From contig JAHELE010000005.1 in the NCBI GenBank assembly GCA_024644345.1, forward strand, positions 1 through 59,063: 59,063 nt of DNA, read 5' to 3'. Of the stretch, positions 8,857 through 16,660 are shown one piece after another. The position numbers were made by a program, and so were the translations under genes. Source of the DNA: Actinomycetes bacterium (lineage in GTDB: Bacteria > Actinomycetota > Actinomycetes > JAHEKZ01). Position 1 is the first letter of the stretch. Every line of letters begins with the position of its first letter. Under the pieces are notes generated by a model that ran no database searches, was not told where the DNA came from, and worked only from the letters and a program-made list of their open reading frames with translations.

Positions 8857-9474
8857 GTGACCACACTCGTCGAACGTGGCGGGCATCCGCACGCGTTCCG
8901 CACAGCCCGTTTCACCGCGCTCGCGGTCGTCGCCAACCCAGGCGTCCGTGAGGCCGTTGTCCGTCGGCTGCACATTCTGGGAGCTGCTTCGGTCGCCGAG
9001 GCCGCCTCAGTGGCCGAGGCTCGTGCCCGCGCCATCGCCGATGGTCCCCGCGACCTCTGTGTCATCGACCTTGCCCTTCCCGACGGCTCCGGCCTTCAGC
9101 TCCTCGGCGAGCTGCGCCAAGCCGGTTGGGGTCGCTGTGTCGCTCTGTCCCCGGGGGACGACCCCTACTCGGTCCGCGCCGCGCTTGCCGCCGGCGTCAA
9201 AGGGTTCGTCGTCACCGGCGGAGCGCCGGACCCCGCACGGTCGGCGCCAGGTCCCCGGCCTCGCGGCACCGGAGGCCCAGAAGGGCTGTCGGCCCGAGAG
9301 ATCGAGGTTCTGCAGCTCGTGGCCGGTGGACACTCGAACCGTGACATCGGTGGCGAGCTGAGCCTGTCGGCACTCACCGTGAAGAGCCACCTGGCTCGGA
9401 TCGCACGCAAGCTCGGGACCGGTGACCGTGCCGAAATGGTCGCCGTGGCACTGCGTGCCGGGGTCATCAGCTAG
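8857..9474 (+). CDS. Orphan LuxR/NarL-type response regulator with degenerate receiver
   Basis: The 205-residue protein (GTG start, ribosome site GGAGGGAGGG) has an N-terminal receiver-like domain and a C-terminal LuxR-type HTH. The HTH reads LSAREIEVLQLVAGGHSNRDI, then LSLSALTVKSHLARIARKLG. The receiver keeps an Asp in CVIDLALPDGSG. It lacks the acidic pair normally found after strand 1, where the sequence reads AVVANPGVREA. The usual Lys after strand 5 is also not evident in GFVVTGGAP. No histidine kinase is nearby. It is probably an atypical or phosphorylation-independent regulator. The gene lies between DUF3000 and RNase D. The track start (TTG at 8821) adds 12 residues without support. 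Confidence 0.85.
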   Translation: MTTLVERGGHPHAFRTARFTALAVVANPGVREAVVRRLHILGAASVAEAASVAEARARAIADGPRDLCVIDLALPDGSGLQLLGELRQAGWGRCVALSPGDDPYSVRAALAAGVKGFVVTGGAPDPARSAPGPRPRGTGGPEGLSAREIEVLQLVAGGHSNRDIGGELSLSALTVKSHLARIARKLGTGDRAEMVAVALRAGVIS

Positions 9475-9499
9475 TACCAGGCCCGCGTACGGTGGCGCC

Positions 9500-10756
9500 G
9501 TGAGCGACCCCCACGAGACCGACGAGGCTTCACCGACTCCGGTCACCATGCTTCTGGAACCACGTGACGGGTTGCCTCCTGTCATCACCACCACCCGCGC
9601 GCTCGTGGACGCCGCCGCTTCGCTCGCCGAGGGGTCGGGACCAGTCGCTGTCGACGCCGAGCGGGCCAGCGGCTACCGGTACGGGCACCGCGCGTACCTG
9701 GTGCAGATCCGCCGGGCTGGGTCAGGGTCGTTCCTGGTCGACCCCATCGCCTGCACCGACCATTCCCCGCTCGCCGAGGCCATCAACGATGCCGAGTGGG
9801 TCCTCCACGCAGCAAGCCAGGATCTTCCCTGCCTCTCCGACATCGGGCTCCGACCACGCACGCTCTTCGACACCGAGCTGGCCGGCCGTCTGCTCGGCCA
9901 TCCCCGCGTGGGTCTGGCAGCCATGACCGAGTCCGTCCTCGGCATCGGTCTTGAAAAGGGACACGCAGCCGTCGACTGGTCTACGCGTCCACTTCCCGAT
10001 GACTGGCTGCGCTACGCCGCGCTCGACGTCGAGGTGCTGGTCGACCTTCGCGATGCGCTCGCCGCCGAGCTGGACGAGTCAGGCAAGGCGGAGTGGGCCC
10101 AGCAGGAGTTCGCCGCCATCCTCGACGCTCCGCCGCCGGCGCCACGCGTCGACCCGTGGCGCCGTACCAGCGGCATGCACCGCGTCCGCAAGCCACGCCA
10201 GCTGGCCGTCATCCGCGAGTTGTGGATGGCACGCGACGCCCTCGCCCAGAGCCGCGACACCGCTCCCGGTCGCATCCTTCCCGACAGCGCCATCGTCTCC
10301 GCCGCCCTTGAGCAGCCGAAGACCCGCGAAGAGCTGATCGCCCTGCCAATCTTCGGCGGCCGGGCGAACCGGCGACAGGCAGACCGTTGGTTTGCCGCCA
10401 TCGATCGAGCCCGCACATGTCCGGATAGCGAGTTGCCGTCACCGACGGTGGTCTCCGATGCTCCCCCGCCGGCACGTTCCTGGCCGGACAAGAACCCCGA
10501 GGCAGCGGCGAGGCTCGCGGTGCTGCGGCCGGCCGTCGCCGCCATCGCCGACGAACACACGCTTCCGACCGAGAACCTGCTGACGCCCGACACGGTCCGC
10601 CGGATCGCGTGGGATCCGCCGGACGACAGCTCCGAGACGGGCATCGCAGCTCGTCTCCAGTCACATGGCGCGCGGGCGTGGCAGGTCAGCCTGACCGCTC
10701 GCCCCATGGCCATGGCCCTTGACCGCGTCGGACGCGCCGCAGAGGTCAGGCCCTAG
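9500..10756 (+). CDS. rnd: Ribonuclease D (3'-5' exoribonuclease with HRDC domain)
   Basis: The 418-residue protein has the DEDDy exonuclease motifs. Exo I is VAVDAERASGYRYGH (Asp52, Glu54), exo II is WVLHAASQDLPCL, and exo III is WLRYAALDVEVLVDL with the catalytic Tyr and Asp. An HRDC domain follows (RKPRQLAVIRELWMARDALA and later repeats), so the order is that of RNase D, which trims the 3' ends of stable RNAs. I chose the GTG at 9500, 25 bases after the upstream regulator. The track start at 9422 lies inside that gene. It ends convergently, overlapping the YjbR-like gene by 4 bases. Confidence 0.93.
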   Translation: MSDPHETDEASPTPVTMLLEPRDGLPPVITTTRALVDAAASLAEGSGPVAVDAERASGYRYGHRAYLVQIRRAGSGSFLVDPIACTDHSPLAEAINDAEWVLHAASQDLPCLSDIGLRPRTLFDTELAGRLLGHPRVGLAAMTESVLGIGLEKGHAAVDWSTRPLPDDWLRYAALDVEVLVDLRDALAAELDESGKAEWAQQEFAAILDAPPPAPRVDPWRRTSGMHRVRKPRQLAVIRELWMARDALAQSRDTAPGRILPDSAIVSAALEQPKTREELIALPIFGGRANRRQADRWFAAIDRARTCPDSELPSPTVVSDAPPPARSWPDKNPEAAARLAVLRPAVAAIADEHTLPTENLLTPDTVRRIAWDPPDDSSETGIAARLQSHGARAWQVSLTARPMAMALDRVGRAAEVRP

Positions 10757-11112
10757 ACCTCACCGGAAATCTCCTCAGGTGCCCGCATCCGCCAGGCGTC
10801 GGTGACCAGCTCCGTCAGCCGTTCCACGTCGACCTCGTCCAGACGTAGCATCACCAAGGGCCACGCGTCGTATCCCGGGGTGGTGAAGAAGACGTCGGGT
10901 TCCCCCAGCACGAGCGCCTGCTTCTCTGCCTCGTCGCCGACGTAGATCACAGCGATGTCGGTGCGGATCCGCCGCTTCTTGCCGGCCCGGCGTTCAGGGT
11001 AGGACCAGATGAAGCCCTTGTTGGCGACCCGGAAATCAAATCCATCGGAGTCGATCTCGGTCACCTGCGGAAGCTCGAGCGCAAGGCGCCGCACATCATC
11101 AGCGTCTGCCAT
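10753..11112 (-). CDS. MmcQ/YjbR-like DNA-binding-fold protein
   Basis: The roughly 120-residue protein belongs to the MmcQ/YjbR family. Signs are VRRLALELPQVTEIDSDGFDFRV, the core VADKGFIW-type strand (here NKGFIWSYPERR), and LGEPDVFFTTPGYDAWPLVMLRL near the C-terminus. The family has a CyaY-like fold. Many members are annotated as possible DNA-binding proteins, but their role is unknown. Two ATGs lie three codons apart. The second (11112) is better spaced from GGGGAGG. Its stop overlaps that of RNase D on the opposite strand by 4 bases, so transcription of the two genes converges. Confidence 0.83.
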   Translation of the reverse strand: MADADDVRRLALELPQVTEIDSDGFDFRVANKGFIWSYPERRAGKKRRIRTDIAVIYVGDEAEKQALVLGEPDVFFTTPGYDAWPLVMLRLDEVDVERLTELVTDAWRMRAPEEISGEV

Positions 11113-11271
11113 GCCGGCCATCCTCCCCGGCAGGGCGTCCGCTTGTCATCCCATGCGGCGGCCGGACCGTCGCTACTCGCCGTAGTCGGATGAGCACTCA
11201 AGAGCCCTGCCCAGACGGCCCTCGGCGTCCTATGCTCCGAAGACCACCGGCCGACCGTTCAGGAGGCACCC

Positions 11272-13251
11272 ATGAGACGCTCGCACTATGTGGCAATGGC
11301 CACGGCCACTGCCATCGTGGCGGCCCTCGGCACCACAGCGGCGACGACGACGCTCGCCAGTGCTGCGCCTTCTGGCTCGAGCAACAACCTTGGAGCAACC
11401 TTCGTCGGAGAGCGGGCACCGCTGAAGACATCCGCACCATCGACGACAACCCTCCGCACGCCCGGCATCGATGACGTGCTCGGCGGCGTCGAACTCAAGA
11501 GCCCCGAGGTCGAGGCGCGGCAGAACTCTCCTCAGGGTGGCTCGTCGGTACTGAACGGCAATGTTCGACCACCGTCTGCAGCATCGGTCCCGGTATCGCA
11601 GAATCAGAGCGGAGTAGTCAAGAGCTTCCAAGGCTTGAACCACTTCGACAGCCGGTACTCAGGCGGCGGGAATGCCTACTCCGGTGAACCGCCGGACCAA
11701 GGAATGTGTGTCGGAGGCGGCTACGTCTTCGAGATCGTGAACTCCGTCGTGCAGGTGTACACCACGTCCGGTACTCCCCTGATCGAGGGAGACAAGGCCT
11801 TCGCTGACAGCCCACCGGTCGGGCTGACGCTCAACGAGTTCTTCGACCTGGCGCCGTCGTTCGAGCGCCCCGCTGGTCCGTTCGGCCCGTACATGTTCGA
11901 CACATCATGCCTGTACGACCCGTCAACGCAGCGCTGGTTCGCCACGGCGGCCAACTTGGATCAGGACCCGACGACTGGCGCCTTCACCGGCGAGAACCAG
12001 GTCTGGCTCGCCGTGAGCGCCGGCTCGAACCCGCTCGGCTCGTGGAAGATCTGGTCGATCGACACAGCCAACAACGGCCAGAACGGCACCCCCGACCACG
12101 GCTGCCTGGATGGCTTCTGCTTCGGCGACTACCCGCAGATCGGCATGGACGCCGAAGGCTTCTACATCGTCACCAATGAGTTCGAGTTCTTCGGCAACGG
12201 CTTCAACGGGACGCAGCTCTACGCCCTTTCCAAGGACGACCTCGTTGCCGGGCTGGACGATCCGACGATGCAGATGTTCGAGAACGTGCCCACCGCCACG
12301 TACAACGACGTCGCGTACACCATGCAGCCGGCGAATGCCCTGCCGGATGAGTGGGACTCGTCCGGCAACGGAACGATGTACTTCGGGATGTCAGGGTCCC
12401 CGTACAGCGACAGCTTGGTTCGCTCGGTCGCGCTGTACGGGCTTTCCAACACCAACTCCCTGGCGACCAACACGCCGAACCTGACATTGGAAGAGACCTC
12501 GGTGCCAACCCAGGCATACGCGACGCCGGGATTTGCGCAACAGCAGGCCGGCCCCATGCCGCTGCTGTCCTGCGTCAACGACAGGGCCTGCATCGGCGTC
12601 CACTACCCGAAGATCAAGAACCCGCTCGTCCTGGACGCCGGTAACTCCGGCAAGGTGTACGGCGCCTGGCTCCACGACGGCGACGTCTACCTGACAACCG
12701 GTACACCGCTCAGGGGAAGTGGGGCTGCTTGGTACAACACCAACAACGGCTCGTGGAAGGGCATCAAGCAGCGGACCGGCGTCGCGTGGTTCGTCGTCCG
12801 ACCCGATGCGACCGGATCTGGGCTGGACGCCTCGCTCCAAGGCGACGGCTACCTCGCAGTGCAGGGCGCGAATCTGACGTACCCATCGATCGTTGTCGGC
12901 CCGACGGGTGCCGGGGCAATCGGGGCGACACTCACCGGGCCGAACAACTACCCGAGCGCCGCGGTGGCCCAGTTCGCCCCAGGACAAGCGCCGTCACGCG
13001 TGCAGATCACCGGTCAAGGTGTTGGACCCAACGATGGGTTCACCGCCACCGGTGAAGGCGGCTATGACCCGCGGTGGGGTGACTACCCCGCAGCGACGGT
13101 GACACCCGACGGGACGATGTGGTTCGCCAACGAGTACACCGCATCGAGGTGCACGGTCGCCGAGTTCGATGTCGACACCACCTGCGGCTACAACCGAACC
13201 TTCTACGCGAACTGGAGCACGCACATCACCGCAGTCACCCCGCTGCGGTGA
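11272..13251 (+). CDS. Large secreted protein of unknown function, possibly beta-propeller
   Basis: The 659-residue protein begins with a signal peptide (basic start, hydrophobic core, ASAAP cleavage region near residue 32). The first hundred residues or so are Ser/Thr/Gly-rich and low in complexity. The mature part has repeated blade-like strands with Gly, Asn and Trp. Examples are GGYVFEIVNSVVQVYTTSG, YDPSTQRWFATAANLD, QVWLAVSAGSNPLGSWKIW, YPQIGMDAEGFYIVTNEF and DGTMWFANEYTA. A beta-propeller (sialidase-like shape) is an inference from this pattern. I see no catalytic signature. Several Cys residues suggest disulfides outside the cell. AGGAGG precedes the ATG. The gene stands alone. Confidence 0.8.
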   Translation: MRRSHYVAMATATAIVAALGTTAATTTLASAAPSGSSNNLGATFVGERAPLKTSAPSTTTLRTPGIDDVLGGVELKSPEVEARQNSPQGGSSVLNGNVRPPSAASVPVSQNQSGVVKSFQGLNHFDSRYSGGGNAYSGEPPDQGMCVGGGYVFEIVNSVVQVYTTSGTPLIEGDKAFADSPPVGLTLNEFFDLAPSFERPAGPFGPYMFDTSCLYDPSTQRWFATAANLDQDPTTGAFTGENQVWLAVSAGSNPLGSWKIWSIDTANNGQNGTPDHGCLDGFCFGDYPQIGMDAEGFYIVTNEFEFFGNGFNGTQLYALSKDDLVAGLDDPTMQMFENVPTATYNDVAYTMQPANALPDEWDSSGNGTMYFGMSGSPYSDSLVRSVALYGLSNTNSLATNTPNLTLEETSVPTQAYATPGFAQQQAGPMPLLSCVNDRACIGVHYPKIKNPLVLDAGNSGKVYGAWLHDGDVYLTTGTPLRGSGAAWYNTNNGSWKGIKQRTGVAWFVVRPDATGSGLDASLQGDGYLAVQGANLTYPSIVVGPTGAGAIGATLTGPNNYPSAAVAQFAPGQAPSRVQITGQGVGPNDGFTATGEGGYDPRWGDYPAATVTPDGTMWFANEYTASRCTVAEFDVDTTCGYNRTFYANWSTHITAVTPLR

Positions 13252-13269
13252 GCTCCGGTCGGTTGGGGG

Positions 13270-14067
13270 TCAGCCCTGAAGGAGGAGGGTGTCGAGCCCG
13301 CGGACAAGACCGACCCGACCCGGCGCCGCTCGCACCGCAAGCAGCGTCCCGGCCACATAAGGAGCCGGTGTGCCGCCAGCGTCATGACGGATGACGAGGC
13401 GCTCATCGGCCTGGGCAAACACGACCTCGGTCGACACGACGAAGCTCGGTAGCCGAACCGAATGCACCTGCGTGGCGCCGATCGTTGCCCCCCGCGCCTC
13501 GGGATAGCCGCCGATCTCGGCGACGGAGATGGTCAGCGGGTGGCGCGACACCTCGCCGAGGCGCTCGGCCAGCTCTCTGGCAGTACCGCTAGGAGCATCC
13601 GGCTTGGACGCCGAGGCGTAGTCGATGATCTCGCGCTGCGGCAGGAAGGGAGCCACGAGAAGCGCCGCCGCCTGGGCCATTGCTGCGGTGAGTGAGAAGT
13701 TGCCTGCGGCTACGACACCCACACCAGCGGTCCGCGCGGCCGCATCGATCTCGTCGAAGTCGGACGCCGAGAGCCCGCTCGTACCGATGACCACGTGCAC
13801 GCCGGCAGCTATTGCTGTCAGCGCATGGCCTTTGGCGGCTGCGGCAGATGTGTAGTCGACCAGGACATCGACGTCGTCGAGTGCCACTCCCACATCAGTT
13901 GAGACCACGACGCCTACGGCCGGTCCGCCCCACGCCTCGCCGAGGTCGCGACCGGCGGCCGAGCGAGAGACAGCGCTGCGGAGTACCAGGCCATCGGAGT
14001 CCAGAATCGACTGGGCAATCGCCCTGCCCGTCCATCCGGTGGCCCCAGCTACACAGACACCAGTCAC
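13270..14067 (-). CDS. DapB-like dihydrodipicolinate reductase family protein (catalytic His pair missing)
   Basis: The 265-residue protein has the DapB architecture. The N-terminal Rossmann motif is VCVAGATGWTGRAI, followed by VDYTSAAAA, GTSGLS, NFSLTAAMA and the signature KPDAPSGTARELAERLG. Canonical DapB reads EAHHRHKVDAPSGT, with a His pair that serves catalysis and substrate binding. Here the same stretch is DYASASKPDAPSGT, so both His are replaced while the Lys is kept. The nucleotide motif is also AGATGWTG rather than the usual AGxxGRMG. It may be a DapB paralogue with a different substrate. If it is the only DapB, the mechanism must be altered. It forms a minus-strand pair with the DinB-like gene 30 bases upstream. 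Confidence 0.72.
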   Translation of the reverse strand: MTGVCVAGATGWTGRAIAQSILDSDGLVLRSAVSRSAAGRDLGEAWGGPAVGVVVSTDVGVALDDVDVLVDYTSAAAAKGHALTAIAAGVHVVIGTSGLSASDFDEIDAAARTAGVGVVAAGNFSLTAAMAQAAALLVAPFLPQREIIDYASASKPDAPSGTARELAERLGEVSRHPLTISVAEIGGYPEARGATIGATQVHSVRLPSFVVSTEVVFAQADERLVIRHDAGGTPAPYVAGTLLAVRAAPGRVGLVRGLDTLLLQG

Positions 14068-14097
14068 TGGCCGTCTCCTTCAGCGTAGAAGCGTGGG

Positions 14098-14637
14098 CTA
14101 CTCGCCCGTCGCGCCGTCGACGGCCTCGCGGATGAGATCGGCGTGGCCGTTGTGCCTGGCGTACTCCTCGATCATGTGGCAGACGATCCATCGCAGACTC
14201 GGCGGCGGACCATGTGAGCCGTTGTAGTCGGCGAGGCGACCCATCCCGCCATCGGCGAGTGCGGCCGCCACTCGCTCCCTGGCTCGTTCGACCGACGTCC
14301 GCCACATGACCCGAAGTTGCTCAGGAGTGTCATCGGCCGCCGAGTGCCAGTCCCAGTCGCGGTCCGCCTTCCAGTCCACGGTGTCCCACGGTGGCCACTG
14401 CTTCTCTCCGTGCAGAACCCAGCAGAACCACTGATCCTCGACCAGGGCCATGTGCTTGAGCATGCCGCCCAACGTCATCGTCGAAGCGGCGACCGACGTA
14501 TTCAGTCCTGATGCGTCCAGACCGGAGCACTTCCACTCGAAGGTGGCTCGTTGGAAGTCCAGGAACCCGAGCAGGGTCGCGACCTCGTCTGCGGCGATGG
14601 GCGGCTCAGGCCGCCCCTGTTCATCGACGGTGTTCAT
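14098..14637 (-). CDS. DinB-like superfamily protein (DUF664)
   Basis: The 179-residue protein fits the DUF664 branch of the DinB/YfiT four-helix bundle. Key parts are LGFLDFQRATFEWKCSGLD, LGGMLKHMALVEDQWF with the first metal-binding His, and RWIVCHMIEEYARHNGHADLIRE with the second and third His. The motif order and length are typical. Some members of the superfamily are thiol-dependent (mycothiol or bacillithiol) transferases or isomerases, but no substrate can be named. It is divergent from the AlkD-like gene and followed by the DapB-like gene. Confidence 0.9.
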   Translation of the reverse strand: MNTVDEQGRPEPPIAADEVATLLGFLDFQRATFEWKCSGLDASGLNTSVAASTMTLGGMLKHMALVEDQWFCWVLHGEKQWPPWDTVDWKADRDWDWHSAADDTPEQLRVMWRTSVERARERVAAALADGGMGRLADYNGSHGPPPSLRWIVCHMIEEYARHNGHADLIREAVDGATGE

Positions 14638-14689
14638 GCGACGACACTAGTCATGCCCGATGACGCCGGGGAGATGCGAGAGTGATCCG

Positions 14690-15385
14690 ATGATTCGACG
14701 GGTCGAACAGATCAGGCACGACCTCGCCGATCACGCAGATGCCGACCGCGCCGGGCAGCAGCAGGCCTACATGAAGTCGGCCATACCGTTTCGGGGGGTG
14801 CGACTTCCCGACGTACGGCGGCTGACCAGGTCAGCGCTACGGGACGATCCCGTGCTCTCGCAGGAGGACCTGGTGGCCACCGTCACCGCACTCTGGGACG
14901 ACGCGTCCTATCGCGAGGAGCGCTATGCAGCGCTCGCCGTCCTTCACCTCCCGAAGCACCGTCGCTGGCGTGACCTCACGCTCCTGCCGCTCTACGAGCA
15001 CTGGGTGGTGACCGGCCGCTGGTGGGACCTGGTCGACGACCTCTGCACCCACGCGCTCCGAGAGCTTCTGATCACCCACCCGGTCGAGGTGGCACCGCTG
15101 ATTCGCCGGTGGGCTCACGACGACGACCTGTGGCGACGGCGAGCGGCCCTGGTCTGCCAGGTGGGCGCCAAGGATGCAGCAGACGCCGAGCTGCTCTCGG
15201 ACGTGATCGCGTCAGCGCTCTCACCGCCGGACGAGCTGCGGCACGACTTCTTCGTCCGCAAAGGCATCGGGTGGGCGCTCCGGGACTACGCGCGGACCGA
15301 TCCGGAGTGGGTGCGCGACTTCGTCCAGACACACCGCGAGCAGCTCAGCCCGCTGTCAATCCGCGAAGCAACCAAGCACCTCTGA
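14690..15385 (+). CDS. DNA alkylation repair protein (AlkD-like HEAT-repeat glycosylase fold)
   Basis: The 231-residue protein consists of HEAT-like helices as in AlkC/AlkD DNA glycosylases, which remove alkylated bases without flipping them. Recognisable parts are MKSAIPFRGVRLPDVRRLTR, YREERYAALAVLHLPKHRRW, WWDLVDDLCTHALRELL, LWRRRAALVCQVGAK and the C-terminal FFVRKGIGWALRDYARTDPEWV. I take the ATG at 14690 rather than the track's 14660, because the family starts near MIRRVEQIRHDL. It sits divergently from the DinB-like gene. Confidence 0.88.
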   Translation: MIRRVEQIRHDLADHADADRAGQQQAYMKSAIPFRGVRLPDVRRLTRSALRDDPVLSQEDLVATVTALWDDASYREERYAALAVLHLPKHRRWRDLTLLPLYEHWVVTGRWWDLVDDLCTHALRELLITHPVEVAPLIRRWAHDDDLWRRRAALVCQVGAKDAADAELLSDVIASALSPPDELRHDFFVRKGIGWALRDYARTDPEWVRDFVQTHREQLSPLSIREATKHL

Positions 15386-15442
15386 TCCGCCGGGGCTACT
15401 GGCGAGTAGCATCGAGGGACCGATCCATTCCTGGGAGGTTCT

Positions 15443-16660
15443 GTGGTCCGCTCTGCCCTTGGCAGCCCCCGCGAGGTCGTCTTCGTCGACGGCGTCCGTA
15501 CCCCGTTCGGCAAGGCCGGCAGCCGGTACGCCAACACCCGAGCCGACGACCTGATCGTGAAGGTGATCCGTGAGCTGTTGCGGCGCAACCCGTCGCTGCC
15601 AGCAGACCGGATCGACGAGGTGGCCATCGCCGCCACCACCCAGATCGGCGACCAGGGCCTCACCATCGGACGCAGCGCCGGAATCTTGGCTGGCCTCCCT
15701 CAGTCGGTGCCCGGCTACTCGATCGACCGCATGTGCGCCGGCGCCATGACGGCGGTCACCTCACTCGGGGCCGGCATTGCCGCCGGAGCCATCGACGTCG
15801 GCCTGGCCGGCGGCGTCGAACACATGGGACGCCACCCGATGGGTGAGGGCATCGATCCCAACCCCCGCTTCGTCGCCGAGCGCCTGGTGAACCCCGACGC
15901 CCTGGTCATGGGCAAGACCGCCGAGAACCTGCACGACCGCTTTCCCCACCTCACCCGCGAGCGCGCCGACGCCTTTGCCGCGGCAAGTCAGCAGAAGGTG
16001 GCTGACGCGTACGCCGCCGATGCCATCCAGGCAGACCTCGTACCGGTCGCCGTGTGGGCCGATGAGGGTGGCTGGGACCTGTCCTCGGCCGACGAGCCAC
16101 CGCGTCCGGGCACTACCACTGAGCAGCTGGCCGAGCTGCGGACGCCGTTCCGTCCCGGTGGTCACGTGACGGCGGGAAACGCCGCAGGGCTTAATGACGG
16201 CGCCACCGGCGCATTGGTCACCTCGGCCGCGGTTGCCGACGAGCTCGGCCTGAGCGCGAAGATGCGTCTGGTGGGGTACGCCTTCGCCGGCGTCGACCCA
16301 GCGCTGATGGGCGTCGGACCGATCCCGTCCACCGAACGTGCACTCAGCCGAGCTGGCCTGTCGATCGACGACATCGGCCTGATCGAGATCAACGAGGCGT
16401 TCGCCGTGCAGGTGCTCGCCTTCCTCGACCACTACGGCATCCCCGACGACGACCCCAAGGTGAACCCCTACGGCGGCGCGATCGCCTTCGGCCACCCGCT
16501 CGCGTCGTCCGGGATCCGACTGATGATCCAGCTCGCTCGCCAGTTCAGCGAGCGTCCAGACGTGCAGTACGGCATCACCACGATGTGCGTGGGCCTCGGC
16601 CAAGGCGGCACCGTGATCTGGGAGAACCCCGGCTACACCGGCGAAGGGAGTGCCGCGTGA
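15443..16660 (+). CDS. fadA: Acetyl-CoA acyltransferase (thiolase), FadA-type
   Basis: The 405-residue thiolase has all three catalytic signatures. These are the nucleophile in IDRMCAGAMTAVTS (Cys98), the NEAFAVQ segment followed by GGAIAFGHPLASSG with the His, and the C-terminal CVGLGQGGTVIWE with the second Cys. It cleaves 3-ketoacyl-CoA to acetyl-CoA and a shortened acyl-CoA, the last step of beta-oxidation. The downstream fadB start overlaps its stop as GTGA, indicating translational coupling, and the two proteins form the trifunctional complex. The start is GTG with GGGAGG 6 bases before it. Confidence 0.95.
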   Translation: MVRSALGSPREVVFVDGVRTPFGKAGSRYANTRADDLIVKVIRELLRRNPSLPADRIDEVAIAATTQIGDQGLTIGRSAGILAGLPQSVPGYSIDRMCAGAMTAVTSLGAGIAAGAIDVGLAGGVEHMGRHPMGEGIDPNPRFVAERLVNPDALVMGKTAENLHDRFPHLTRERADAFAAASQQKVADAYAADAIQADLVPVAVWADEGGWDLSSADEPPRPGTTTEQLAELRTPFRPGGHVTAGNAAGLNDGATGALVTSAAVADELGLSAKMRLVGYAFAGVDPALMGVGPIPSTERALSRAGLSIDDIGLIEINEAFAVQVLAFLDHYGIPDDDPKVNPYGGAIAFGHPLASSGIRLMIQLARQFSERPDVQYGITTMCVGLGQGGTVIWENPGYTGEGSAA

